Source: a bacterium
Lineage (GTDB): Bacteria > Myxococcota_A > UBA9160 > SZUA-336
Assembly (NCBI GenBank): GCA_024226335.1
Contig: JAAELY010000259.1
Coordinates: 1 to 64,000, forward strand
Reading direction: 5' to 3'
Length of the DNA: 64,000 nt
Both the position numbers and the translations under genes were made by a program. Below the pieces are notes generated by a model. It searched no databases, was not told where the DNA came from, and saw only the letters and a program-made list of their open reading frames with translations. Numbering within the stretch: the stretch's first letter is position 1; the number at the start of each line of letters is the position of its first letter. This document shows, piece after piece, positions 42,170 to 51,100 of the stretch.

Positions 42170-43962
42170 TGCGCAAGAAGATCCGAATCGGCGAGTTGCT
42201 TGTCGCAAATGGCATCATCACCCAGGAAAACCTGGACGATGCACTCGCACAGCACAAGAAGCTGGGCAAGCGCCTCGGGCGCACTCTTGTCGACCTGGGT
42301 TTCGTCGAAGAGCAGAAATTCCTGACTTTCCTCGCTAGCCAGCTTTCGATCCAATACGTGAACCTCAAAGAGTTCAAGGTCGATCGTGAACTGGTCCTGA
42401 AGCTGCCGGAAACCCACGCCCGACGACTGCGGGCGATCGTGCTCGAAGACCACAGCAAGAACTACCTGGTGGGCATGGCGGATCCGACGGATCTGTTCGC
42501 TTTCGATGAGCTTCAGGGCCTCTTGCGACGTTCCGTCGAAGTCGCCGTCGTTCGCGAGGCCGACCTGGTTCGAAGTATCGATCTGAGCTACGGCCGCACC
42601 GAAGAGATCGAACAGCTTGCAGGAGAGCTGCACGAAGAACTGGCCGATCGCGATTTCGACGCCGAGCAACTCGAGATCGCTGACGATCCGACCGACGCAC
42701 CGGTTGCGCGTCTGCTCCAGACCGTCTTCGAAGAGGCCGTTCGCCTTGGCGCGTCCGACGTGCACATCGAGCCCGACGAGAACGTGCTGCGAATTCGTCA
42801 TCGCGTAGACGGCGTACTGCAGGAGCAGATCGTAAACGAAAAGCGTATCGCAAATGCGCTCGTGCTCCGGCTCAAGCTCATGTCGAACCTCGACATCTCG
42901 GAAAAGCGACTTCCACAGGATGGTCGTTTCAATATTCGTGTGCGGGGGAGCAGCATCGACGTACGTCTATCGACCATGCCCGTGCAGTACGGTGAATCGG
43001 TCGTCATGCGTCTTCTGGACCAATCCAACGAAATGGAGAGCCTGGAGCAGCTCGGAGTTCCCAAGCACATCTTGTCTCGTTTGATGAACCTGATCCATCG
43101 ACCACATGGATTGATCCTGGTGACCGGCCCGACAGGAAGCGGAAAGACCACCACACTTTACGCGTGTCTGCGCGAACTAAATAGGCCACAGCGCAAGATG
43201 ATCACCGTCGAAGATCCGATCGAGTATCGGCTTCCGCGAATCCAACAGGTTCAGGTTCACGCCCGCATCGGTCTGAGCTTCGCGAGTGTACTGCGCTCCG
43301 CACTGCGGCAGGACCCCGATGTACTCATGGTCGGCGAAATGCGGGATCAGGAAACTGTAGAGATCGGACTTCGTGCGGCCATCACCGGTCATCTGGTGTT
43401 CTCGACCCTGCATACCAACGATGCAATCACGACCGCCAATCGACTGGTCGACATGGGTGCGGCGAGCTATCTGGTTGCCTCGGCCTTGCGAGCGGTGATC
43501 GCGCAGAGACTCGTGCGTCGCATCTGTGTCAAGTGCCGCGAACGCTATCAGCCTGGCGATCAGGAGCGGATTTGGCTGGCTTCGATTGCGGGGCCGGCAG
43601 CGGCGAAGCTCGAGCTCTATCACGGTAAGGGCTGCAATCGTTGCGGCGAGACGGGTTTCCGCGGTCGCATCGGTGTCTACGAGATGCTCGAGATCGATAC
43701 CGCGTGTGCGGACGCTCTCCGTCGCGGCGATCAGGCGGCATTCGCGGCGGCTGCGCGCAGGAGCAAGGGGTACCGACCACTCACTCTCTGTGCGCTCGGA
43801 TATGCGAGTCAGGGAATCACCAGCCTGAGTGAAGTCTTTCGCGTCGCTGAAACCCTCGAAGATGGTGTGCTTGCATCACCTGCGACCAGTAAAGCACTCG
43901 CGACACAGGCAGCCCCCACTCCAGCGACTACGGCGGGAACGCCGGCCACTAGCAACGGCTAG
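42169..43962 (+). CDS. mshE: MshE pilus extension ATPase with c-di-GMP-binding MshEN domain
   Basis: 597 aa from GTG 42169, overlapping the mshN stop by one base. The N-terminal MshEN domain carries two tandem copies of the c-di-GMP motif: RIGELLVANGIITQENLDDA at residues 5-24 and RLGRTLVDLGFVEEQKFLTF about 30 residues on. The ATPase core has Walker A GPTGSGKTTT near residue 320, EDPIEY, VLMVGEMRDQETVE and TGHLVFSTLHTND. Zinc Cys pairs are CVKC and CNRC. The last ~30 residues are an unusual Ala/Thr/Pro-rich tail. It powers pilus extension. Confidence 0.94.
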   Translation: MRKKIRIGELLVANGIITQENLDDALAQHKKLGKRLGRTLVDLGFVEEQKFLTFLASQLSIQYVNLKEFKVDRELVLKLPETHARRLRAIVLEDHSKNYLVGMADPTDLFAFDELQGLLRRSVEVAVVREADLVRSIDLSYGRTEEIEQLAGELHEELADRDFDAEQLEIADDPTDAPVARLLQTVFEEAVRLGASDVHIEPDENVLRIRHRVDGVLQEQIVNEKRIANALVLRLKLMSNLDISEKRLPQDGRFNIRVRGSSIDVRLSTMPVQYGESVVMRLLDQSNEMESLEQLGVPKHILSRLMNLIHRPHGLILVTGPTGSGKTTTLYACLRELNRPQRKMITVEDPIEYRLPRIQQVQVHARIGLSFASVLRSALRQDPDVLMVGEMRDQETVEIGLRAAITGHLVFSTLHTNDAITTANRLVDMGAASYLVASALRAVIAQRLVRRICVKCRERYQPGDQERIWLASIAGPAAAKLELYHGKGCNRCGETGFRGRIGVYEMLEIDTACADALRRGDQAAFAAAARRSKGYRPLTLCALGYASQGITSLSEVFRVAETLEDGVLASPATSKALATQAAPTPATTAGTPATSNG

Positions 43963-43967
43963 AGCCG

Positions 43968-45197
43968 ATGACTGTCTTTGCCTACCGCGCCCGAGGTCAG
44001 AACGGGCAGATGATTCGTGCGGAGATGGACGCGACTTCCGAAGCCGCGGTCGCATCCCGACTTCTGGAAGTCGGCGCGACTCCTCTGAATATCACAGCGA
44101 TCCTGGAGTCGACTGATCCTCTCGAGAAATTCGTCAAGCGTTGGCGTCCAGCCAAGGTGAAGACCGAAGATCTGATCGTTTTCAGTCGACAGATGTTTCG
44201 CCTGGTCAAGTCCGGTATTCCGATCGCCAACGCGATTGTCGGACTGGCCGAAACGACGAAGCAGCCTGCACTTGCAACGGCGTTGCGAGATGTATCCGAT
44301 GGACTGCGTTCCGGGCGGGAACTCTCGTCCGCGCTGGCGATGCATCGGAACATCTTCCCCGATATCGTGATCAACGTCGTGCGGGTCGGCGAGGAGACCG
44401 GTCACCTCGAAGCAGCTTTCGATCGCGTCAGTTCCTACTTGGAGCTTGAGGTACAGACTCGACGACGCATCAAGAGCGCTACGCGTTATCCAATGATGGT
44501 GTTAGCGGCAATCGTGATGGCCATGCTGGTGATCAACGCGTTCGTAGTTCCAGCATTCGCCCAGGTTTTCGAGGGATTTGGAGCCGAGCTACCCTGGGCA
44601 ACTCGAACATTGATCGCGAGTTCGGACTTTCTGATCGCTTACTGGTACTTGCTGCTCGGTCTTGCGATGGCTTCGGTCATCGGCGTTCGCATGTGGCTCG
44701 ACACACCAGACGGCCGACTGACATGGGATCGCTGGAAGCTGAGCATTCCTGCGGTCGGAAACATCCTGGAACGGGCGACCATTGCCCGCTATGCGCGCGC
44801 CTTCGAGATGACCTTCAGCGCCGGTGTACCGGTAATCCAGACCATGCAGACGGTGGCGCTGGCGGTTGAAAACTCCTACGTCACGAAGAAAGTCCGCGAG
44901 ATGAGCGGGAACATCGAGCGAGGCGAAACGTTCAGCAAAGCGGCGGCGTCTTGTGGTCTGTTTGATCCAATCGCCCTCCAGATGTTGAGCGTAGGTGAAG
45001 AGAGCGGTGAACTCGCCGAGATGCACCGCGAGATTGCAGAAACCTACGAGGCCGAGGTCGATTACGATCTGCGCCGACTCAGCGATCTGATCGAGCCGAT
45101 GCTGATCGTGGCGATCGGCGGGATCGTGCTGGTGCTTGCACTCGGTGTGTACCTGCCCATGTGGGACTTCTCTTCCGCCATCAAAGGCGGCGGCTGA
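43968..45197 (+). CDS. mshG: MshG inner-membrane platform protein (PilC/GspF family)
   Basis: 409 aa. It contains two T2SSF domains: FSRQMFRLVKSGIPIANAIV near residue 70 and ARAFEMTFSAGVPVIQTMQT near 275. Three membrane helices are present (YPMMVLAAIVMAMLVINAFV, LLLGLAMASVIGVRMW, MLIVAIGGIVLVLALGVYL). GEETGHLEAAFDRVSSYLE and GEESGELAEMHREIAETYEA are the conserved helix turns. It couples MshE to pilin insertion. No mshF follows; instead there is a 205-bp gap before the pilin gene. Confidence 0.94.
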   Translation: MTVFAYRARGQNGQMIRAEMDATSEAAVASRLLEVGATPLNITAILESTDPLEKFVKRWRPAKVKTEDLIVFSRQMFRLVKSGIPIANAIVGLAETTKQPALATALRDVSDGLRSGRELSSALAMHRNIFPDIVINVVRVGEETGHLEAAFDRVSSYLELEVQTRRRIKSATRYPMMVLAAIVMAMLVINAFVVPAFAQVFEGFGAELPWATRTLIASSDFLIAYWYLLLGLAMASVIGVRMWLDTPDGRLTWDRWKLSIPAVGNILERATIARYARAFEMTFSAGVPVIQTMQTVALAVENSYVTKKVREMSGNIERGETFSKAAASCGLFDPIALQMLSVGEESGELAEMHREIAETYEAEVDYDLRRLSDLIEPMLIVAIGGIVLVLALGVYLPMWDFSSAIKGGG

Positions 45198-45213
45198 ATC
45201 GGGAACCGGCAGC

Positions 45214-45253
45214 CAGGCCATCCGGGCCTGTGTTCAGTCGGATCTTTTCCGAC
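45214..45253 (+). promoter_or_regulatory. Two tandem stem-loops between mshG and the major pilin gene
   Basis: First hairpin: CAGGCC/GGCCTG with a 5-nt loop (45214-45230). Second: GTCGGA/TCCGAC with a 5-nt loop (45237-45253). Neither is followed by a T-tract. They may mark an mRNA processing or attenuation point that lets mshA be expressed at a different level from the upstream assembly genes. The rest of the gap shows no certain promoter. Confidence 0.4.
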
Positions 45254-45402
45254 CTCGACGCTGTCCTGATCCCCTGGAGATATTCAAGATTTCGCTGTGT
45301 GAGCCGACTACATCAATAACGGATTTTTCCTAGAGAGACGGAACCCGGCATCCCCCTGCCCACAGACGGCAGCGACCGGTGGATCGGAAGGAGACGAGAG
45401 CC

Positions 45403-45858
45403 ATGAGCAACCAAAAGCAGCAGGGTTTTACGATCATCGAACTGGTGGTCGTCATCGCGCTTCTCGGCCTTCTGGCCGCGGTGGCGTTGCCCAAATTTGC
45501 AGACATGACCACTGAGGCGCGCACAGCTGCCTTCGAAGGAGTCAAGGGCGGTTTCGCGAGTTCCGTCCAGATCGTTCACGCCAAGTGGCTTGCACAGGGC
45601 GGAGGCAGCACGGTCGCAGTTTCGGGAGCGACCATCGAGGTCAATTCGACGACCGGCTGGCCGACCATCGACACGACCAATGCAACTCAGGACACGGGTT
45701 CGGAACTTTACGGAGTCCTGATGTCGGGTCCGCTTCCCTCCACCTGGGGCGCAACGCAGGTGGCCACAAGTGGTACCGACGTGGGAACGGCGACCTTTAC
45801 CCTCACGGCCAGCGGTTCGGCCTTCACCTACAACGCCGCGACCGGCATATCGAACTGA
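45403..45858 (+). CDS. mshA: Type IV pilin, MshA/MshB-like (probable major pilin)
   Basis: 151 aa from ATG 45403, with GGAAGGAG 9-12 nt upstream. The prepilin leader MSNQKQQG is followed by FTIIELVVVIALLGLLAAVA, with Glu at position +5 and the N-terminal helix. KFADMTTEARTAAFEGVKGG continues the alpha-1 spine as in MshA. No Cys pair is seen at the C-terminus, so there is no typical D-loop disulfide. Its strong ribosome site and separate leader region support a role as the main pilin. Confidence 0.88.
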   Translation: MSNQKQQGFTIIELVVVIALLGLLAAVALPKFADMTTEARTAAFEGVKGGFASSVQIVHAKWLAQGGGSTVAVSGATIEVNSTTGWPTIDTTNATQDTGSELYGVLMSGPLPSTWGATQVATSGTDVGTATFTLTASGSAFTYNAATGISN

Positions 45859-45883
45859 CCGGCGTCCTGATCAGGGGATACTC

Positions 45884-46396
45884 TTGACTCTCCGGCGCAG
45901 CCTGATTGCAAGCGGTGCGAAGCTTGCGCGCTGCGACGGAACGACCCTGGTCGAACTGATCGTCGCCGTGCTCTTGCTCGGCCTTTTCGCAGCGGTCGCA
46001 GGACCGCGCTTCTTCGGCGCGCTCGCCGGAGATATGGGCGATGGCCTCTTCACACAAGAGGTCGTCACCGCTGTGCGTTACGGACAGAAGCTGGCAGTGA
46101 CAAGCGGTTGCAGAGTTCAACTCGACTTCACTTCGTCGAGCTACGCGGTGACACAAGAATCAGGCTGTAGTGGTGGATCGTTCAGTCTCGCGGTGCGCAA
46201 TCCCGGAACGGGAAGTTCTCCCTACTCGGGAACTGCGGGAACAGGCATCACGCTGGCCAGTACAGTGGATCCGCTGCTATTCGACGCACTCGGTCGAGCA
46301 ACCACTTCCGCCGGTGTCGTCAGCGATGCAACTCTGACGATTGGCAGCAAGACCATCAATGTTTCGGGAGAAACGGGCCTTGCCTGGACTCCTTAG
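45884..46396 (+). CDS. mshC: MshC-like minor pilin
   Basis: 170 aa from TTG 45884 with CAGGGGAT just upstream. The leader ends CDG and the mature part begins TTLVELIVAVLLLGLFAAVA, with Glu at +5. GQKLAVTSGCRVQLDFTSSS and a Cys pair (GC, SGCSGGS) give the H-type minor-pilin look. It probably belongs to the tip or priming complex. The end overlaps the next pilin gene. Confidence 0.82.
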   Translation: MTLRRSLIASGAKLARCDGTTLVELIVAVLLLGLFAAVAGPRFFGALAGDMGDGLFTQEVVTAVRYGQKLAVTSGCRVQLDFTSSSYAVTQESGCSGGSFSLAVRNPGTGSSPYSGTAGTGITLASTVDPLLFDALGRATTSAGVVSDATLTIGSKTINVSGETGLAWTP

Positions 46397-46889
46397 TCGA
46401 GGACATCGCGCCTGCTTGAATCGCGAAGCCGGCGTCACATTGATCGAGCTGGTGCTAGCCGTCTCGATCATCGGCATCGCCTTGAGCGGAACTCTGGCGG
46501 TCATGCAACGTACGGTCATGGGGAGCGCAGATCCGATGCTCTCGGAACAGGCACTCGCGATCGGGGAGGCCTATCTGGAAGAAGTACTGGCGAAGCCGTT
46601 CTACGATCCCGATCTCGGTTCGGGCGGTGGAGTCTGCCCCACGGCTGAAGCCTCACGGACGCTGTACGACAACATCTGTGACTTCTCCGGTCTGGACGAT
46701 AGCGGAGCCCGCAATCAAGCAGGAACTCTGATCACCGGCCTGGGAACCTATCGCGTGCGCATTGCCGTGGATACGAGTTCGAATCTGGGGGCGTTAACCG
46801 GATCGAGCACTGTCATTCGCGTAGACGTCCGAGTCACGTTCACCAACCAGGTCGATCAAACCCTCAGCGGCTACCGGACGCAGTTCTGA
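46380..46889 (+). CDS. mshD: MshD-like minor pilin
   Basis: 169 aa from TTG 46380; an in-frame ATG at 46359 is the alternative, and both lie inside the end of mshC. After the leader (ending EAG) comes VTLIELVLAVSIIGIALSGT with Glu at +5. ALAIGEAYLEEVLAKPFYDP is characteristic of MshD and PilV-like proteins. A Cys pair (GGVCPTAE, DNICDFSG) may form a loop disulfide. It overlaps mshO through TGATG. Confidence 0.83.
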   Translation: MPGLLSRGHRACLNREAGVTLIELVLAVSIIGIALSGTLAVMQRTVMGSADPMLSEQALAIGEAYLEEVLAKPFYDPDLGSGGGVCPTAEASRTLYDNICDFSGLDDSGARNQAGTLITGLGTYRVRIAVDTSSNLGALTGSSTVIRVDVRVTFTNQVDQTLSGYRTQF

Positions 46890-47791
46890 TGCACGTCATA
46901 CGAGCATCTCGAGCGCGCGACGAATCCGGTTTTACCCTGATCGAACTGGTGCTCGTCATGGTGATCAGCGCGATCCTCTCCGGATTGCTCGGCAGCTTCG
47001 TCAGCCGACCGATGGAAGGCTATCGCGACCTGACCCTGCGAGCCGCGCTGGTCGACGAGGCCGAAGTCGCAATCCGACGAGTGGCGCGCGATGTACGCGC
47101 GGCGGTCCCCAATAGCCTGCGCGTGTCCACAGACGGCTTGAAGCTGGAACTCCTGCACGCGGTGGACGGTGCGCGCTATCGCGCGGGCCCCGGTACGAAC
47201 CCGTCCACCTCAGTGGTTCACACCGCAGCCAGTGACCTGCTCAGCCTCACTGGAGACACCCAGTTCAACGTGACGGGTCGTCTCAACAACCTCAGTTATA
47301 CCTACGGGTCGGCACTGGCGTCGGGCCATCGGCTCGCGATCTACAGCGCCGGTAGCTGGGTCTGGTCGGATGCGGCGACCAGCGCAAATCCCGGAGTCAT
47401 CACGCCATCTGCGACGACCATCACGGTGCAAGACGACAGCGATGAAGACCAGTTCCTGCTCGACAGCTCGTTCACATTCCGCTTCGGATCGCCTCGGCAG
47501 CGCGTCTTCGTGGTCGATACACCCCTCAGCCTGATCTGCAACACGACGGCGGAAACACTCACCCGTTACACCAGCTATGCGATTGCCTCCACGCAACCCG
47601 AGAACCCGGCGCTGGCTCCGCTTTCTACGGCAAGCTCGGCCCCGCTTTCGCGCGACATCAGCGCATGCTCTTTCCTCTACGACCCCGGCACGCCTTCACG
47701 GGCCGGTCTGCTCACGATTTCCTTGACCCTGACACGCTCCGGGGAACAGGTCCGCCTGCTCCACCAGGTGCACGTGAACAACGCGCCATGA
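46889..47791 (+). CDS. mshO: MshO-like minor pilin
   Basis: 300 aa, about twice the size of the other pilins, as usual for MshO. The leader ends ESG and is followed by FTLIELVLVMVISAILSGLL, Glu at +5. DEAEVAIRRVARDVRAAVPN is the MshO signature (PilW-like). A Cys pair (LICNTTAE, SACSFLYD) near the C-terminus suggests one disulfide. It should sit with MshC, MshD and MshP in the initiating tip complex. It overlaps mshP by 4 bp (ATGA). Confidence 0.86.
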   Translation: MHVIRASRARDESGFTLIELVLVMVISAILSGLLGSFVSRPMEGYRDLTLRAALVDEAEVAIRRVARDVRAAVPNSLRVSTDGLKLELLHAVDGARYRAGPGTNPSTSVVHTAASDLLSLTGDTQFNVTGRLNNLSYTYGSALASGHRLAIYSAGSWVWSDAATSANPGVITPSATTITVQDDSDEDQFLLDSSFTFRFGSPRQRVFVVDTPLSLICNTTAETLTRYTSYAIASTQPENPALAPLSTASSAPLSRDISACSFLYDPGTPSRAGLLTISLTLTRSGEQVRLLHQVHVNNAP

Positions 47792-48198
47792 CACGCGAGG
47801 GAAGACAGGACGGATTCGGGCTCGTGCAGGCGATCTTCATACTTGTGGTGATGGCCTCGGTCGGTGCGCTGATGGTGACGATCAGCGGCGCGCAACGCAA
47901 CACCGGATCGATGGGCATCCTGGGCGCCCGCGCGTACCAGGCGGGTGCCAGCGGTGTTCAGTGGGGCATCTACCAGGCTCTCACAGGAGGTTCCTGCCCC
48001 GCGACCACAACCCTCAGTCTGACCGAAGGCGGTCTGGCCGGGTTCTCCGTCGGTGTGAGCTGCGCCAGCACTCAGCATCAAGAGAGCGGCACGACGCTGA
48101 CCGTCTACGAACTCGTGGCCACCGCCAGTTACGGAAGTCTCGGAGATCAGGACTATGCGAGGCGGGTGCTTCGAGGGAGTGTGACCAATGCTCCGTAG
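47788..48198 (+). CDS. mshP: MshP-like minor pilin-like protein
   Basis: 136 aa from ATG 47788. The leader ends QDG and the helix is FGLVQAIFILVVMASVGALM. Position +5 is Gln rather than Glu, as in MshP/PilX-type proteins, which fits a tip-initiating subunit that need not dock onto a preceding pilin. SGVQWGIYQALTGGSC shows the PilX-like second segment. The next gene (mshQ) begins 11 bp before its end. Confidence 0.83.
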   Translation: MTREGRQDGFGLVQAIFILVVMASVGALMVTISGAQRNTGSMGILGARAYQAGASGVQWGIYQALTGGSCPATTTLSLTEGGLAGFSVGVSCASTQHQESGTTLTVYELVATASYGSLGDQDYARRVLRGSVTNAP

Positions 48199-51100
48199 CC
48201 TGATCGCGCTGATCGTCGTCCTGGCGGCACTCCTGGCTCCAGCCGTCGTTCAGGCGGCCTGCGGATTGATCCCTGCGGATTATCCGATCTTCGGTGGGAA
48301 CGAGGTCGATATCAATAGCAATCCGGATATGAACGGGACCCAGATCTCATCCGGCTCGACCTACGGAGATCAGGTCGTCGCCATCGACGCAACGCGGAGC
48401 ACACAAGCGCTCGCCTTTCCCAATCTGGAGCCGGCCACATTCCCGACTAATTCGTCGAGCCTGGATCAGAACGAGAATGATAGCCCCTTCACTTCCTCGA
48501 CTGACGTCTACTACGACAAGATCACGATCAACAACAACAACTCCGCCACGTTCTCAGGCGGCGGCCCGTTTCACATCAATGAACTGGAAATCCACAGGAA
48601 CGCCACCGCGAACCTCGAAGCCGGAATCTACTACATCGGCATACTCGACATGCACCGATCTAATGCCACGCTGAACGTGGTTTCAGACACGGTCATCATC
48701 CACATCGGCAACACAGTTGATGCACATGCCCAACGGGCCAGCATCAACTCAGGCGGTTCAGTCACAGGATTGCAGATCTTCATGCATTCCGGCACATCAG
48801 GAATGCATGGCGAGAATAGTGATTTCACGGGAATCATCTACGGGTTCACCAACGCCAAGTACGAGATCAAACAAGACAGCACATTCCACGGCGTCTTGTT
48901 GGTTGAGGATGAAGCAGAAGTCGATGGCAACGTGGACTGGACCTACACCACCGCGGACAAAGCGCTGGTTGCGGCCGTCAGCACCTGCCAGGCTGGCCCA
49001 GCTGATCACTTCGATATCGCGCACGACGGGACGGCTGAAGACTGTGTACCGGAGTCGATCACGATCCGCGCCGAGGATTCCGGCGGCAATACGGTCGCCG
49101 GCTATACCGGCGCGGTCACGCTCAATACCTCCACTGCAAACGGAGACTGGCAGAAGGGTTCAGGCGGCGCTCTGGGAACCTTGACCGCAGGTGCATCCGA
49201 TTCCGGGAACGCGACCTATACCTTTGTGGCCGGTGACAACGGCGTGGTCGTGCTGGACCTGGCCAATACCAACCAGGAGACCCTCAGCATCAACCTAAAC
49301 GCGTCGGGAGTCACCGAGTCCGGAGGTCTCGACCCGAGTCTCACGGTCGGCGCGTGCGCGACGATACTCATGTCGTGTTCAACCTGGGACGACTCTAGCT
49401 GGACCTATCGGAAACCGATCATCATCGACGCCTCGAAGGTGCCGAGTGACCAGACCGGCTTCCCCGTCCTGGTCTCGACCGTCGACTCTCATTTGGCTGC
49501 GAACGCACAGTCGGACGGAGATGACATCTACTTCACCGATAGCGACGGAACGACCAAGCTCGACCACGAGATCGAGTACTGGAGTTCCAGCACCGGTGAA
49601 CTGGTTGCCTGGGTCGAGGTCCCCACCCTGACCTCGTCTTCCAATGACGTGCTCTATATGTACTACGGCAACGGAACCGCGGTGGATCAGTCCAATGCGG
49701 CTGGCGTCTGGGATTCGAACTACAGCGGTGTCTGGCACCTTAGCGAGAGCGGAACCGGAAACAGAGCAGATTCTACTTCGAATAACAACCATGCAACAAC
49801 CAGCGGATATGAAGGTGACGAGGCGACTTCCAGTGGAATGATCGCCGGTGCCGATCATTTCGATGGAACTGACGACTATCTGGAAACGACGAACAACATC
49901 GGCATCACCGGAGGCTCCGCTCGCACGATCACCTACTGGGCTTATCTGGACAACACTATTGATCGGCAGCCGATGGTCATCTGGGGCGTCGACGGCAACA
50001 ACAATCGCTTTGGAACAGACGGCCGAGGCAGTAATTGGTATCTGTGGGGCTGGAGTAGTTCAGCCGACTGGGACACTGGGGTCACAGTCTCCACCGGGAG
50101 TTGGGTACATCATGCGGTCCGCAACGACGGAACTCTCTCGCGATGGTTCGTCAATGGCACCGAGCTGGGTACGGGTTCGACCCACACTTACAACACGACC
50201 GATTCGCACGCCCGGTTTGGATACCAGTTGGACATCTCGAATTCAAGCTACTACGACGGGTTGATTGACGAAGTCAGGATCTCGGACATCTCTCGCTCTC
50301 CCGACTGGTTCACGACCGAGTACAACAACCAATTGAACCCCAGCACCTTCCACACGATCGGCAATGCCGTCACAGCCTGCGGCGCTGACCACTACGCGAT
50401 CAGCCACGATGGAACGGGAATCAATTGTCAGGCAGAGACGGTCACGATCACAGCCCACGATACTTCCCACTCTGCGTTCACCGATACCTCGACGATCACA
50501 CTTTCCACAAGCACCAGCCACGGCGACTGGACGAAGATCACCGGCGCCGGAACCCTGGTGAATTCGGGAAGTGGAGCGGGAACCTACACTTTCGATTCAT
50601 CCGATGCGGGTGTCGTCGTCCTGGGACTGCGAGACACCTATGCCGAAACCACCAATATCAACATCACCAACGGCACCAATAGCGAGTCCGCAAGTGAGGA
50701 CTCGAATCTGGTCTACGCTGCGGCGGGCTTCAACTTCCTCGCCGACTCCACGAAGAGCGCGATCGGCACCCAGATCGGCGGCAAGGCGTCCAACATCGCG
50801 CCTGGCTCGCAGACCCTCGAACTCCAGGCCGTGAGGACCAGTGATGACACGGGCCAGTGCGAGTCCTTCCTCACCGGATCCAATACCATTCAACTCGCCT
50901 TCGAGTGCGAGAACCCGACGACGTGTACGACGAACGACGTGACCATCAATGGCACGGCGATCCAGGACAATGGTAACGGCGCGTCGCTGACCTATACCGA
51001 TGTGAGCCTTGACTTCGGAACGACCAGCGACACGACCGCGACCCTGGTCTTCTCCTATCCCGATGTCGGCCAGCTGCAACTCCACTCCAAGCTGACCCTC

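Noticed and set aside
45254-45402. Search for a sigma54 (-24/-12) promoter before mshA
   Set aside because: No GG-N10-GC pair of the right form is convincing, although pilins often use sigma54.
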